Shown here one piece after another: positions 42,937 through 52,313 of a DNA stretch of 64,000 nt. Position 1 is the stretch's first letter. The number at the start of each line of letters is the position of its first letter. A program made the translations under genes and the position numbers. Source of the DNA: Streptomyces sp. NBC_01498 (GTDB taxonomy: Bacteria; Actinomycetota; Actinomycetes; Streptomycetales; Streptomycetaceae); NCBI RefSeq assembly GCF_036327775.1, contig NZ_CP109598.1, positions 6,677,501-6,741,500 of the forward strand, read 5' to 3'. The notes under the pieces were generated by a model that saw only the letters and a program-made list of their open reading frames with translations, ran no database searches and had not been told where the DNA came from.

Positions 42937-44316
42937 ATGACGGAAATTCTTGTGCAGGATCGGCCCGGAGGGCACGCGGCCGACGACACGCGGGTGGTCG
43001 ACCACCCCGCCTGGGCCGAGCTCAAGAACGCCGTCGAGGAGATCCGTCCCTGGCAGTCCAAGGACGGCTCGGTGGACTTCGACGCCGAGAACGCCCCCAC
43101 CCGGGCCCTCGCCGCGACCACACTGGGCCGGGTGACCGACGCCGTCGAGCGGCTGTCACCCCTGCTGCCGCACGACACCGCCTACCACACGGCGCTCGTC
43201 GCGGACCTCCGCGCCTGGGGCGACGGCGGCTTCGGCGTCCCCGACTTCCTGGACTCGCTGCTCGCCTTCCAGCCCGCCGCCGAACGCGTGGACCGGCTCC
43301 AGCACCTGGTCGTCTTCCCCATGTACACGCAGAACGGCAACCCCGACCGCAACCTCGAAGCGGTCGTCCTGCGCATGGTCTGGCCCGAGTGGCTCTCCGA
43401 ACTGGAACGCACCCGCTACGACAACCCGCTCTTCTGCGGCATCACCTTCGAGGACTTCACCTCCGGGTACGACACCAACTCCGCCGTACTCTTCCCCGAG
43501 ACCATCGCCGTCCGGCAGGCCCCCGAGCGCTTCAGCTGGGGCGGCATCTTCTGCGACCGCGAGGCCGCCCGCTTCCGCCGGGTCACCGACGCCGCCGTCG
43601 GCATCCTCGGCGTCGAACTCCCCGACGGCATCCGCGAGATGATCGGCGACCAGGACCGCTGCCAGCAGGCGTTCGTCCTCTGGGACATGATCCACGACCG
43701 CACCCACAGCCACGGCGACCTGCCGTTCGACCCCTTCATGATCAAGCAGCGGCAGCCGTTCTGGATGTACGGCCTGGAGGAGCTGCGGTGCGACCTCACC
43801 GCCTTCCGGGAGGCCGTCACCCTGGAGGCCGACGGCGTCGCGCAGGGCCGCGACGTGCAGTACGCGGTGCTCTTCGACCGGATGTTCCGCTTCCCCGTCA
43901 CCGGCGCCCGCGAGCGCAACTACGACGGCCTCGGCGGCCAGCTGCTCTTCTCGTACCTCCACCGCCACGACGTGGTCCGCTGGACCGACAACACCCTGCG
44001 GATCGACTGGGAACGCGCCCCGCAGGTCACCCAGCAGCTCCTCGGCGAGATCGAGGCCCTCTACCGGGCCGGCATCGACCGCCCGAAACTGGTCCACTGG
44101 TTCGCCGCGTACGACCTCGTCTCCACCTATCTGGCCCCGCACCCCGGATCCCGCTGGGCCAAGGGCCCGGACGCCCTCGACCTCGATCTGCCGCCGCGCA
44201 AGCTGGTGGACGACGTGCTTCCCGACGAGTTTCCGCTGAGCATGTTCTACGAGGCCCTGGCCAAGAAGCTCAAGACCGTGATCGCGTCCACGCGCGGCAT
44301 CACGGCCGCGGCGTGA
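42937..44316 (+). CDS. DUF6421 family protein
   Basis: A 459-residue cytosolic protein I recognise as DUF6421, conserved in Streptomyces. Notable conserved pieces are VVFPMYTQNGNPDRNLEAVV, ITFEDFTSGYDTNSAVLFPE, a His-rich WDMIHDRTHSHGDLPFDPFM (possible metal site), MYGLEELRCDLTAF and PPRKLVDDVLPDEFPLSMF. The His/Asp cluster suggests an enzyme, but no activity is known to me. The ATG at 42937 follows GGAGG. It is followed by an SDR and threonine aldolase, an order I have seen as conserved in the genus. Confidence 0.85.
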   Translation: MTEILVQDRPGGHAADDTRVVDHPAWAELKNAVEEIRPWQSKDGSVDFDAENAPTRALAATTLGRVTDAVERLSPLLPHDTAYHTALVADLRAWGDGGFGVPDFLDSLLAFQPAAERVDRLQHLVVFPMYTQNGNPDRNLEAVVLRMVWPEWLSELERTRYDNPLFCGITFEDFTSGYDTNSAVLFPETIAVRQAPERFSWGGIFCDREAARFRRVTDAAVGILGVELPDGIREMIGDQDRCQQAFVLWDMIHDRTHSHGDLPFDPFMIKQRQPFWMYGLEELRCDLTAFREAVTLEADGVAQGRDVQYAVLFDRMFRFPVTGARERNYDGLGGQLLFSYLHRHDVVRWTDNTLRIDWERAPQVTQQLLGEIEALYRAGIDRPKLVHWFAAYDLVSTYLAPHPGSRWAKGPDALDLDLPPRKLVDDVLPDEFPLSMFYEALAKKLKTVIASTRGITAAA

Positions 44317-44395
44317 GCACCCGGCGCCGTACGGGCTCCACGAGCCGCACCAGCAACGCGAGCGCCACCACGGCGCGGACCACGGGGGAACCGGT

Positions 44396-45178
44396 ATGAC
44401 GGAGAAGACGACCATGACCACACCCACCGGCACGGGGGCGCTCGACGGCGCCGTCGTCGCGGTCGCCGGAGCCGCCGGCCCCGCCGGACAGGCCACCCTG
44501 CTGCGCCTGGCCTCGGCCGGGGCGACGGTCGCCGCCGCCGACGCGAACGCGGACGCCCTCGCCGAGGCCGTCGACACCGTCCGCCGCGCCCACGGCGCCG
44601 CCACCGTCCTTGCCGACACCGTCGACCTCCTCGACCCAGAGGCCACCCGCGCCTGGGCGGCCCGCACCGAGAAGGACGCCGGCCGGGGCCGGATCGACGG
44701 ACTGGTCCACCTGGTGGGCGGCTGGCGCGGCGGCAAGACCTTCGCCGCCACCGACCTCGCCGACTGGGACCTGCTGGAGAAACTGCTGATCCGCACCGTC
44801 CAGCACACCTCGCTCGCCTTCCACGAGGGCCTGCTGCGCAGCGACCGCGGCCGGTACGTCCTGGTCAGCGCCGCCGGCGCGAGCAGCCCCACGGCCGGCA
44901 ACGCCGCCTACGCCGCGGCCAAGGCGGCGGCCGAGGCGTGGACCCTGGCGCTGGGGGACGACTTCCGCAAGGCCGGGGGCGACGAAGGACCGCGCGCGGC
45001 GGCTGCGATCCTGGTCGTCAAGGCACTGGTGCACGACGCGATGCGCGCCGAGCGCCCGAATGCGAAGTTCGCGGGCTTCACGGACACCGGAGAGCTGGCC
45101 GACGCCATCGCCGGGGTCTGGGACCGGCCCGCCGGTGAAGTGAACGGAAAACGCCTGTGGCTGACCCCCGAGTCATGA
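44396..45178 (+). CDS. SDR-family oxidoreductase
   Basis: A 260-residue Rossmann-fold protein of the SDR family with atypical motifs. The nucleotide loop is VAGAAGPAGQATL. Where NNAG normally stands there is LVHLVGGWRGGK. The catalytic-type region is VSAAGASSPTAGNAAYAAAK, keeping YxxxK. The altered NNAG suggests a divergent member. GGGGGAA precedes the ATG at 44396; ATG 44414 is an alternative. Its stop overlaps the threonine aldolase start by 4 bp. Confidence 0.86.
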   Translation: MTEKTTMTTPTGTGALDGAVVAVAGAAGPAGQATLLRLASAGATVAAADANADALAEAVDTVRRAHGAATVLADTVDLLDPEATRAWAARTEKDAGRGRIDGLVHLVGGWRGGKTFAATDLADWDLLEKLLIRTVQHTSLAFHEGLLRSDRGRYVLVSAAGASSPTAGNAAYAAAKAAAEAWTLALGDDFRKAGGDEGPRAAAAILVVKALVHDAMRAERPNAKFAGFTDTGELADAIAGVWDRPAGEVNGKRLWLTPES

Positions 45179-46245
45179 GGTCCCGCACGACGGCCGCGCG
45201 TGCGCACCACGATCCCGCCACGCGCGGCTTCGCCAGCGACAACTACGCCGGCGCCCACCCCGAGGTGCTGGCCGCGCTGGCCGTCGCCAACGGCGGGCAC
45301 ACCGTCGCGTACGGCGAGGACGAGTACACCGACCACCTCCAGCGCGTCATGCACGGCCACTTCGGCCCCACCGCCCAGGCGTTCCCCGTCTTCAACGGCA
45401 CCGGGGCCAACGTCGTCGCGCTCCAGGCCATGACCGACCGCTGGGGCGCCGTGATCTGCGCCGAGTCCGCGCACATCAACGTGGACGAGGGCGGCGCCCC
45501 CGAGCGGGTCGGCGGCCTCAAACTGCTCGGCGTGCCCACCCCCGACGGCAAGCTCACCCCCGAACTGATCGACCGTCAGGCATGGGGCTTCGACGACGAG
45601 CACCGGGCCATGCCGCAGGTCGTGTCCATCACCCAGAACACCGAACTGGGCACCGTCTACACGCCCGACGAGATCCGCGCGGTGTGCGAGCACGCGCACG
45701 GACTGGGCATGAAGGTCCACCTCGACGGGGCCCGGATATCCAACGCCGCCGCCTCCCTCGACGTACCGCTGCGCACCTTCACCAACACCGTCGGCGTGGA
45801 CGTGCTCAGTTACGGCGGTACGAAGAACGGCGCGATCCTCGGCGAGGCCGTCGTGGTGATCGACCCCGACTCGGTCCGCGCGATGAAGCGGCTGCGCAAG
45901 CTGTCCATGCAGCTCAGCTCCAAGACGCGGTTCGTCTCCGTGCAGTTGGAGGCGCTGCTCGCCGGTGACCTGTGGCTGCGCAACGCGCGGCACAGCAACG
46001 ACATGGCGCGGCGGCTCGCGGCCGGGGTACGCGACGTCGACGGCGTCGAGATCCTGTACCCCGTGCAGGCCAACGCCGTCTTCGCCCGGCTGCCGCACGA
46101 CGTGAGCGTGCGCCTCCAGAAGCGGTTCCGCTTCTACTTCTGGGACGAGGCGGCGGGCGACGTCCGCTGGATGTGCGCCTTCGACACCACCGAGGACGAC
46201 GTGGACGCGTTCGTGCAGGCGCTCAAGGAGGAGATGGCGCGGTAG
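45175..46245 (+). CDS. Low-specificity threonine aldolase
   Basis: A 356-residue PLP-dependent enzyme cleaving L-threonine or allo-threonine to glycine and acetaldehyde. Recognisable pieces are FASDNYAGAHPEVL, GEDEYTDHLQ, FNGTGANVVALQAM, SAHINVDEGGAPE, HLDGARISNAA and the PLP-Lys motif SYGGTKNGAILGEAVV. The C-terminal FYFWDEAAGDVRWMCAFDTT is typical. ATG 45175 overlaps the SDR stop (ATGA); GTG 45157 is an alternative start further upstream. Confidence 0.92.
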   Translation: MRSRTTAARAHHDPATRGFASDNYAGAHPEVLAALAVANGGHTVAYGEDEYTDHLQRVMHGHFGPTAQAFPVFNGTGANVVALQAMTDRWGAVICAESAHINVDEGGAPERVGGLKLLGVPTPDGKLTPELIDRQAWGFDDEHRAMPQVVSITQNTELGTVYTPDEIRAVCEHAHGLGMKVHLDGARISNAAASLDVPLRTFTNTVGVDVLSYGGTKNGAILGEAVVVIDPDSVRAMKRLRKLSMQLSSKTRFVSVQLEALLAGDLWLRNARHSNDMARRLAAGVRDVDGVEILYPVQANAVFARLPHDVSVRLQKRFRFYFWDEAAGDVRWMCAFDTTEDDVDAFVQALKEEMAR

Positions 46246-46352
46246 CGGGCGCTTTCGCGAACCGTGGCCGGACCCCACGAGCGGTGCATTACAGTAGACC
46301 TTTCCGTGCGCTGTGGTGCACCGCTTCCGTACGTCCCCAGGCAAGGCAGACG

Positions 46353-47045
46353 ATGACCCTGACGCTCACCGTGTCGGACGAGGTGCGCTCCCTCGTCCCC
46401 GGTTTCACCCCGCTCGCCGTCGAGGCCCACGGGCTGGTCAACGGCCCCAGCACCGAGGCCGGTTCGGCCCTGCTGGACGACGCGACCCGGCGGTTGGCCG
46501 CCCGGCTCGACGGCCGCGCCCCGCACGAGGACCCGCACATGGTCGCCTGGCGCGCCGCGTACACGGCCTTCGGCAGCAAGCCGTCCCGCACCCGCAACTC
46601 CGGCGAGGCACTGGCCAAACGCGCCCTCGCGGACGGCGGGCTGCCCCGGATCAATCTGCTCGTGGACCTCTACAACGCGATCAGCGTCGCCCATCTGATC
46701 CCCGTCGGCGGCGAGGACATCGACCGCATCGAGGGCACGATGCGGCTCGTACGGGCCACCGGCGACGAGCCGTTCCACACCGCCGCGGGCGGCGAGCCGG
46801 TCGTCGAGCACCCGGACGCGGGTGAGGTCGTCTGGCGCGACGACGAGGGGGTCACGTGCCGGCGCTGGAACTGGCGCCAGGGTGTACGCACCCGGCTCAC
46901 CGAGGAGTCGGTGAACGCGGTCTTCCTGCTGGAGGCGCTGGACCCGATGAGCCGGGAGGCGCTCGACGCGGCGGGCACCGAACTCGCCGAGAAGCTGGAG
47001 AAGTTCAGCCCCGGCGCCCGTATCACGGTCTATCCGGCGGGCTGA
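46353..47045 (+). CDS. B3/B4 domain protein (PheRS beta-like tRNA-binding fold)
   Basis: A 230-residue stand-alone B3/4 domain, related to the editing region of phenylalanyl-tRNA synthetase beta. Motifs include HMVAWRAAYTAFGSKPSRTR, LPRINLLVDLYNAISVAHLI, PVGGEDIDRI and RWNWRQGVRTRLTEE. Proteins of this kind may clear mischarged tRNA or bind aminoacyl groups; the role is not established. Single gene after the aldolase, with a 107-bp gap. Confidence 0.87.
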   Translation: MTLTLTVSDEVRSLVPGFTPLAVEAHGLVNGPSTEAGSALLDDATRRLAARLDGRAPHEDPHMVAWRAAYTAFGSKPSRTRNSGEALAKRALADGGLPRINLLVDLYNAISVAHLIPVGGEDIDRIEGTMRLVRATGDEPFHTAAGGEPVVEHPDAGEVVWRDDEGVTCRRWNWRQGVRTRLTEESVNAVFLLEALDPMSREALDAAGTELAEKLEKFSPGARITVYPAG

Positions 47046-47090
47046 CGCCGACGGGCCGGTGCCGTGCCGGGCGCGAGCCCGGCGGCACCG

Positions 47091-47246
47091 GCCGGTGGTG
47101 AAGTCCGCGGCCGGTGGTGAAGTCCGCGGCCGGTGGTGAAGTCCGCGGCCGGTGGTGAAGTCCGCGGGCCGGCGGTGAGGTCCGCGGCCGGTGGTGAAGT
47201 CCGCGGGCCGGCGGTGAGGTCCGCGGCCGGTGGTGAAGTCCGCGGG
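47091..47246. repeat. 19/20-bp minisatellite, eight copies
   Basis: GCCGGTGGTGAAGTCCGCG repeats four times identically (47091, 47110, 47129, 47148). It is then followed by alternating GCCGGCGGTGAGGTCCGCG (47168, 47207) and original units (47187, 47226), the variant joined by one extra G. The order suggests unequal exchange of a two-unit block. Confidence 0.93.
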
Positions 47247-47256
47247 TCGTTCGGAA

Positions 47257-47370
47257 ACGCATTGCCGTTCGTTCGCCGTCCCGGCGCGGTGAGGGTTCCT
47301 CCCGGCCGTCCGGACGCGTTGCCGTTCGTTCGCCGTCCCGGCCGGGGCGTCTTCTCCCGCCGTCCGGGAC
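47257..47370. repeat. 57-bp imperfect tandem duplication
   Basis: Copies at 47257-47313 and 47314-47370 share a nearly identical first half (ACGCATTGCCGTTCGTTCGC against ACGCGTTGCCGTTCGTTCGC) and a diverged second half. It directly follows the minisatellite and runs up to the stop of the acyltransferase gene. No gene in this 342-bp gap. Confidence 0.75.
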
Positions 47371-47387
47371 GGGGCCGTCCGCGCGGC

Positions 47388-48110
47388 TCAGCCGGCCTCG
47401 CGGACCTCGGCCGGTGTCGGAGCCGTACCGCCCAGGTGTGCCGGCACCCACCAGGTGTCGCTCGCGTCCTTGGGCCGTACCGGATAGGCGCGCTGGGCGG
47501 CTTCGAGCAGTTCCTGCACCCGCTCGCGCAGCCGCCGGGTGATCGCCCCCGCGTACTGGTCGGCGGGCGCCTCCACCGGCTCCCCGACCCGCATCGTCAC
47601 GGGGATGTGGCTGCGCCGGAAGTTGCGCGGGCGCCCCTTGGTCCAGATCCGCTGGGTGCCCCACAGCGCCATCGGGATCAGCGGGACCCCGGCCTCCTGC
47701 GCCAGACGGGCCGCGCCCGACTTGAAGGACTTCAGCGTGAAGGACTGGGAGATGGTCGCCTCGGGGAAAACGCCGATGATCTCACCGGAACGCAGCGAGT
47801 CCAGCGCGTGCGCGTACGCGGCCTCACCCTGCTTGCGGTCCACCGGGATGTGCTTCATACCCCGCATCAGCGGGCCCGAGACCTTGTGCCGGAAGACGGA
47901 GTCCTTCGCCATGAAGCGGACGAGCCGCTTCTGGGGGAGGGCGGTGAGACCGGTGAAGATGAAGTCCAGATAGCTGATGTGATTGCTGACGAGCACGGCG
48001 CCGCCGGTACGCGGGATGTTCTCGGTGCCCTGAGTCTCGATCTTGAGGTCCAGTGCCTTGAACATCGTGCGGGCGGCACCGACGACCGGCCGGTAGACGA
48101 GCTCTGCCAT
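47388..48110 (-). CDS. 1-acyl-glycerol-3-phosphate acyltransferase-like (PlsC fold)
   Basis: A 240-residue membrane-associated acyltransferase. The catalytic NHISYLDF (NHx4D) motif is intact. The second motif RFMAKDSVF, third motif VFPEATIS (FPEGT variant) and final VPLIPMAL are also present. It acylates lysophosphatidate or a related lipid. ATG at 48110 with AGAAGGG upstream. The gene ends beside a repeat block. Confidence 0.9.
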   Translation of the reverse strand: MAELVYRPVVGAARTMFKALDLKIETQGTENIPRTGGAVLVSNHISYLDFIFTGLTALPQKRLVRFMAKDSVFRHKVSGPLMRGMKHIPVDRKQGEAAYAHALDSLRSGEIIGVFPEATISQSFTLKSFKSGAARLAQEAGVPLIPMALWGTQRIWTKGRPRNFRRSHIPVTMRVGEPVEAPADQYAGAITRRLRERVQELLEAAQRAYPVRPKDASDTWWVPAHLGGTAPTPAEVREAG

Positions 48111-48442
48111 CTGGAGGAGACCCTTCTGTTCCCGGGGAGGGTTCTCCCGACGGAAGCTACGCAGCCGTAGGTTTTCGGCATTGGGCAGATCGTGCCCCAA
48201 ACAAGGGCCCGTGGCCAGTCCTGCCGTCGGCGCGGAGCGAGATTCTCATCACGTCATTCACGCGAGATCGGGGCGTTTGCCGCAGCTCAGGGCCGCGCGG
48301 CGGGCGCCCGGCGGAATAGGGTGCGGCCGTGGGACGCTCCTTCGGGGACGGTCACGACAGGACGCGCGACAGGGGCGCGGGACACGGGTGCGGCGGCGGA
48401 TTCGGCGTCGGGCCCCGGTGTCGTACGGAACGGAGGCGACCG
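48111..48442. other. Intergenic region between acyltransferase and thioredoxin genes
   Basis: No convincing gene. It must contain the divergent promoters of both neighbours. The plus-strand frame upstream of 48443 is open back to 48329, but its translation is Arg/Gly-rich without resemblance to thioredoxin. Confidence 0.5.
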
Positions 48443-48790
48443 GTGCGCGGGCGACACGGTGAAACACGGCTCGGAGCCGCCGAGTTGGGCACGGAGTTGG
48501 GGGAGCGGGCCACGCTCGTGCAGTTCTCCACCGCGTTCTGCCAGCCGTGCCGCGCCACCCGGCGCACCCTGGCCGAGGTCGCCGCGATGGTCGACGGCGT
48601 CGTCCACGTGGAGATCGACGCCGAGGACCGGCTGGCGCTCGTAAGGGAGTTGGGCATCGTCACCACACCCACGGTGCTGGTGCTCGACGCGGCGGGCCGG
48701 ACCGTCCGCAGGGCCGCCGGGGCACCGCGCAAAGCGGATGTGATCGCCGCGCTCGGGGCGGCGATCTCCGATACGGCGCGGGGCGGTTGA
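48443..48790 (+). CDS. Thioredoxin-fold protein with CQPC active site
   Basis: A 115-residue thioredoxin-like redox protein. The active site is STAFCQPCRATRRTL, and the cis-Pro region is VTTPTVLVLDAAGR. No export signal, so cytosolic. The CQPC dipeptide is unlike the CGPC of housekeeping thioredoxin and suggests a different redox potential. GTG 48443 follows GGAGGCGAC; an upstream GTG at 48329 would add about 38 low-complexity residues. Confidence 0.85.
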   Translation: MRGRHGETRLGAAELGTELGERATLVQFSTAFCQPCRATRRTLAEVAAMVDGVVHVEIDAEDRLALVRELGIVTTPTVLVLDAAGRTVRRAAGAPRKADVIAALGAAISDTARGG

Positions 48791-48880
48791 CAGTCCCCCG
48801 GCGCGGCGGTGGACCGGGCGTAGGGAAGGTCACAGTTCGGAGCGCTTGCCCAGCGGGCATGAGCTGGATGTACTGAGGTG

Positions 48881-48899
48881 TACTGGCGAGTAATATTAC
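48881..48899. promoter_or_regulatory. Overlapping palindromes upstream of etfBA
   Basis: TACTGGCGAGTA (48881-48892, TACT against AGTA) runs into the perfect palindrome GTAATATTAC (48890-48899). They lie about 100 bp before etfB. TACTnnnnAGTA-type sites are common for TetR regulators of lipid metabolism, which would suit ETF. A TATGCT -10-like element lies further downstream near 48948. Confidence 0.5.
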
Positions 48900-49000
48900 G
48901 GTCGGTGCGGGGATCGACCTGACCGGAAAACCCCCCATCGGGCGCCTATGCTGCGAGCACCAAGGCAGCCCAGAAATGACGATGCAGTAGGAGAGCCGGC

Positions 49001-49801
49001 GTGAGCTTGAGGATCGTTGTCTGTGTGAAGTACGTGCCCGACGCGACGGGGGACCGGCATTTCGCCGACGACCTGACGCTGGACCGTGACGATGTGGACG
49101 GTCTGCTGTCGGAGCTGGACGAGTACGCGGTCGAGCAGGCGTTGCAGATCGCGGCGGCCCACAACGACTCCGGCGACGGCGACGCCGAGATCACCGTACT
49201 GACCGTCGGCCCCGAGGACGCCAAGGACGCGCTGCGCAAGGCGCTGTCGATGGGCGCCGACAAGGCCGTCCACGTCGAGGACGACGACCTGCACGGCACG
49301 GACGCGCTCGGCACCTCCATGGTCCTCGCCAAGGCGATCGAGAAGACCGGTTACGACCTGGTGGTCTGCGGCATGGCCTCCACCGACGGCACGATGGGCG
49401 TCCTGCCCGCGATGCTGGCGGAGCGCCTCGGGGTGCCCCAGGTGACGCTGCTGTCGGAGGTGTCCGTCGAGGGCGGCACCGTCAAGGGCCGCCGGGACGG
49501 CGACGCGGCGACCGTACGGCTCGAAGCCCCCCTGCCCGCCGTGGTGTCGGTGACGGACCAGTCGGGCGAGGCCCGTTACCCCTCGTTCAAGGGGATCATG
49601 GCTGCCAAGAAGAAGCCGGTGGAGTCCCTGGACCTGGAGGACCTGGACATCGACGCCGGGGACGTCGGCCTCGACGGCGCGTGGACGGCCGTCGACTCGG
49701 CCACGCAGCGCCCGGCCCGTACGGCGGGCACCATCGTCAACGACGAGGGCGACGGCGGCGAGCAGCTGGCCGGATATCTCGCCAGCCAGAAGTTCATCTG
49801 A
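49001..49801 (+). CDS. etfB: Electron transfer flavoprotein beta subunit
   Basis: A 266-residue ETF beta (FixA) subunit. The AMP-binding region and signature are recognisable in VVCVKYVPDATGDR, LDEYAVEQALQIAA, VVCGMASTDGTMGVLPAMLA and RYPSFKGIMAAKKK. The heterodimer passes electrons from acyl-CoA and other dehydrogenases to ETF-quinone oxidoreductase. GTG start with GGAGAG upstream; etfA follows after 73 bp. Confidence 0.96.
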   Translation: MSLRIVVCVKYVPDATGDRHFADDLTLDRDDVDGLLSELDEYAVEQALQIAAAHNDSGDGDAEITVLTVGPEDAKDALRKALSMGADKAVHVEDDDLHGTDALGTSMVLAKAIEKTGYDLVVCGMASTDGTMGVLPAMLAERLGVPQVTLLSEVSVEGGTVKGRRDGDAATVRLEAPLPAVVSVTDQSGEARYPSFKGIMAAKKKPVESLDLEDLDIDAGDVGLDGAWTAVDSATQRPARTAGTIVNDEGDGGEQLAGYLASQKFI

Positions 49802-49874
49802 CGGGTGCGGTCCACCGCCCCCGACGCCGGTCCCGCCCCCTTCACGCCCACGCATTCGCAGGAGAACACATCCC

Positions 49875-50837
49875 ATGGCTGAAGTCCTCGTCTATGTCGA
49901 TCATGTGGACGGTGCCGTCCGCAAGCCCACCCTGGAGCTGCTGACGCTGGCCCGCCGTCTCGGCGACCCGGTCGCCGTCGCGCTCGGCGCGGGCGCCGCC
50001 GACACCGCCGCCGCGCTGGCGCAGCACGGCGCGGTGAAGGTGCTGACCGCCGACGCCCCCGAGTTCGCCGACTACCTGGTGGTCCCCAAGGTCGACGCGC
50101 TCCAGGCCGCGTACGACAGCGTGTCCCCGGCCGCCGTGCTCGTCCCCTCCTCCGCCGAGGGCAAGGAGATCGCCGCCCGTCTCGCGGTGCGGATCGGCTC
50201 GGGCCTGATCACCGACGCGATCGACGTCCAGGCCGGTGACGAGGGCCCGGTGGCGACGCAGTCGGCGTTCGCCGCCGCGTTCACCACCACCTCCCGGATC
50301 ACCAAGGGCACCCCGGTCATCACCGTGAAGCCCAACTCCGCCCCGGTCGAGCCGGCCGCGGCGGCGGGCACCGTCGAGGAGCTGGCGGTCACCTTCGGTG
50401 CCGCCGCCACCGGCACCAGGATCGTCTCCAGCACGCCCCGCGAGTCGACCGGACGGCCGGAGCTGACCGAGGCCGCGATCGTCGTCTCCGGCGGACGCGG
50501 CGTCAACGGCGCCGAGAACTTCGCGATCATCGAGGCGCTGGCCGACTCGCTCGGCGCGGCCGTGGGCGCCTCGCGCGCCGCCGTGGACGCCGGCTGGTAC
50601 CCGCACTCCCACCAGGTCGGCCAGACCGGCAAGTCGGTCTCCCCGCAGCTCTACATCGCCTCCGGCATCTCGGGCGCGATCCAGCACCGGGCGGGCATGC
50701 AGACCTCGAAGACCATCGTCGCGATCAACAAGGACGCCGAGGCTCCTATCTTCGACCTCGTCGACTACGGCGTCGTCGGGGACCTCTTCCAGGTCGTCCC
50801 CCAGCTCACCGAGGCCATCAAGGCGCGCAAGGGCTGA
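49875..50837 (+). CDS. etfA: Electron transfer flavoprotein alpha subunit
   Basis: A 320-residue ETF alpha (FixB). It starts [20 protein letters not shown]. The FAD-binding domain shows [47 protein letters not shown] and [20 protein letters not shown]. All of these are the standard signature. Forms the FAD-carrying half of the ETF heterodimer with the upstream subunit. Confidence 0.97.
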   Translation: MAEVLVYVDHVDGAVRKPTLELLTLARRLGDPVAVALGAGAADTAAALAQHGAVKVLTADAPEFADYLVVPKVDALQAAYDSVSPAAVLVPSSAEGKEIAARLAVRIGSGLITDAIDVQAGDEGPVATQSAFAAAFTTTSRITKGTPVITVKPNSAPVEPAAAAGTVEELAVTFGAAATGTRIVSSTPRESTGRPELTEAAIVVSGGRGVNGAENFAIIEALADSLGAAVGASRAAVDAGWYPHSHQVGQTGKSVSPQLYIASGISGAIQHRAGMQTSKTIVAINKDAEAPIFDLVDYGVVGDLFQVVPQLTEAIKARKG

Positions 50838-50930
50838 GTCCGTGCCGGCGTTCCGGGGCCGCGCGGCGGAGGGTCGCCGCGCGGCCCCGGCGCGGCCGGG
50901 CCTCGCCGTCCCGCCCTCGGCGGACGACCA

Positions 50931-50960
50931 TTGACGAGGCCGGACGCGGTCGATTAGCTT
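50931..50960 (+). promoter_or_regulatory. Promoter before DUF6986 gene
   Basis: TTGACG (50931-50936), 18 bp, TAGCTT (50955-50960). A start near 50967 gives a short leader before the ribosome binding site at about 50997. Confidence 0.65.
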
Positions 50961-51008
50961 CGCCATGCGGACGGTCGACTCCACATGGCGGAAACTGGAG
51001 GCGCGGCA

Positions 51009-52313
51009 ATGGGGCACGGGCAACAGGAGACGGTCACGACGAGCCTCGCCGACGCGGTCGGCGACGGCATCGACGCCTCGCTCGCACCGGTCGACGCCGA
51101 ACTCGCCCGGCGCTATCCGGGAGACCCCGGCACCCGACAGCCCGTCCACACCGTCTACGTCCCCGCCGACGCCTTCGACGCCGGCACCGTCCGCTCCTGG
51201 GGCGACCGGGCGCTCGCCGCCCTCGACGAACACGCCCCCGACGCCGCCTCACTGGCCCGTGTCCTCGGTCTCCCCGCCGAACTGGCCGGTCCGGTCCACG
51301 AACGCGTCCGGGCCAAGCTGGCACGCGAGCCGGTCGAAGACCTGCGGATCGACTTCGAGGACGGCTACGGCGCGCACACCGACGCGGAGGAGGACCACGC
51401 CGCCGCGCGCGCCGCGCGCCTCGTCCACGCGGCGTACGGGGACGGCACCGCCGCCCCGTACACCGGCATCCGGATCAAGTGCCTGGAGGCCCCCGTACGG
51501 AGACGGGCCGTCCGCACCCTCGACATCTTCCTCAGCGGGCTCATGGACGCGGGCGGACTGCCGGACGGGCTCGTCCTCACCCTGCCGAAGGTCACGTACA
51601 CCGAACAGGTCACCGCCATGGTGCGGCTGGCGGAGGAGTTCGAGAAGGCACGCGGCCTGGAGCACGGCCGGATCGGCTTCGAGATCCAGATCGAGACCAG
51701 CCAGTCGATCCTCGCCGCCGACGGCACCGCCACCGTGTCCCGGATGATCGGCGCGGCGGACGGCCGCGCCACCGGACTGCACTACGGCACCTTCGACTAC
51801 AGCGCCTGTGTCGGTGTCAGCGCCGCCCACCAGTCCAGCGACCACCCGGCCGCCGACCACGCCAAGGCCGTCATGCAGGTCGCCGCCGCCGGTACCGGCG
51901 TACGGGTCTCCGACGGCTCGACCAACGTGCTGCCCGTCGGCCCGGCCGAGCAGGTCCACGAGGCGTGGCGGCTGCACTACGGGCTCACCCGCCGCGCCCT
52001 GGCCCGCGCCTACTACCAGGGCTGGGACATGCATCCCGGCCATCTGCCCACGCGCTACGCGGCCGTCTACGCCTTCTACCGCGAGGGCCTCGCGCCCGCC
52101 GCCGCGCGACTCGCCGCGTACGTCGCGAAGACGGGCGGCGCCGTGCTGGACGAGCCCGCCACGGCCAGGGCCCTCAGCGGCCATCTGCTGCGCGGACTGG
52201 ACTGCGGGGCACTGGACGACGACGAGGTCACCCGCCTCACCGGCCTGTCCCGCACCGACCTGGAGTCTTTCGCGAGGCCGGGCGGCGCGGGCGCCGGGGC
52301 CCCGGAGCGTTAG
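51009..52313 (+). CDS. DUF6986 family protein (HpcH/HpaI aldolase / citrate lyase-like)
   Basis: A 434-residue protein related to the HpcH/HpaI and citrate-lyase-beta TIM barrels. Barrel motifs are DLRIDFEDGYGAHTDAEED, TGIRIKCLEAPVRRRAVRTL, LVLTLPKVTYTEQV, RIGFEIQIETSQSIL and TGLHYGTFDYSACVGVSA. The Glu/Asp residues in IDFEDGYG and FEIQIE fit metal binding. The ATG at 51009 has TGGAGG six bases before it; the ATG at 50985 is less likely. The last 57 bases fall inside a diverged 267-bp tandem duplication extending downstream. Confidence 0.86.
   Translation: MGHGQQETVTTSLADAVGDGIDASLAPVDAELARRYPGDPGTRQPVHTVYVPADAFDAGTVRSWGDRALAALDEHAPDAASLARVLGLPAELAGPVHERVRAKLAREPVEDLRIDFEDGYGAHTDAEEDHAAARAARLVHAAYGDGTAAPYTGIRIKCLEAPVRRRAVRTLDIFLSGLMDAGGLPDGLVLTLPKVTYTEQVTAMVRLAEEFEKARGLEHGRIGFEIQIETSQSILAADGTATVSRMIGAADGRATGLHYGTFDYSACVGVSAAHQSSDHPAADHAKAVMQVAAAGTGVRVSDGSTNVLPVGPAEQVHEAWRLHYGLTRRALARAYYQGWDMHPGHLPTRYAAVYAFYREGLAPAAARLAAYVAKTGGAVLDEPATARALSGHLLRGLDCGALDDDEVTRLTGLSRTDLESFARPGGAGAGAPER

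Noticed and set aside
47091..47246. Possible CRISPR array
   Set aside because: Units are contiguous 19-20 bp repeats without unique spacers, and no cas genes are present; it is a minisatellite.
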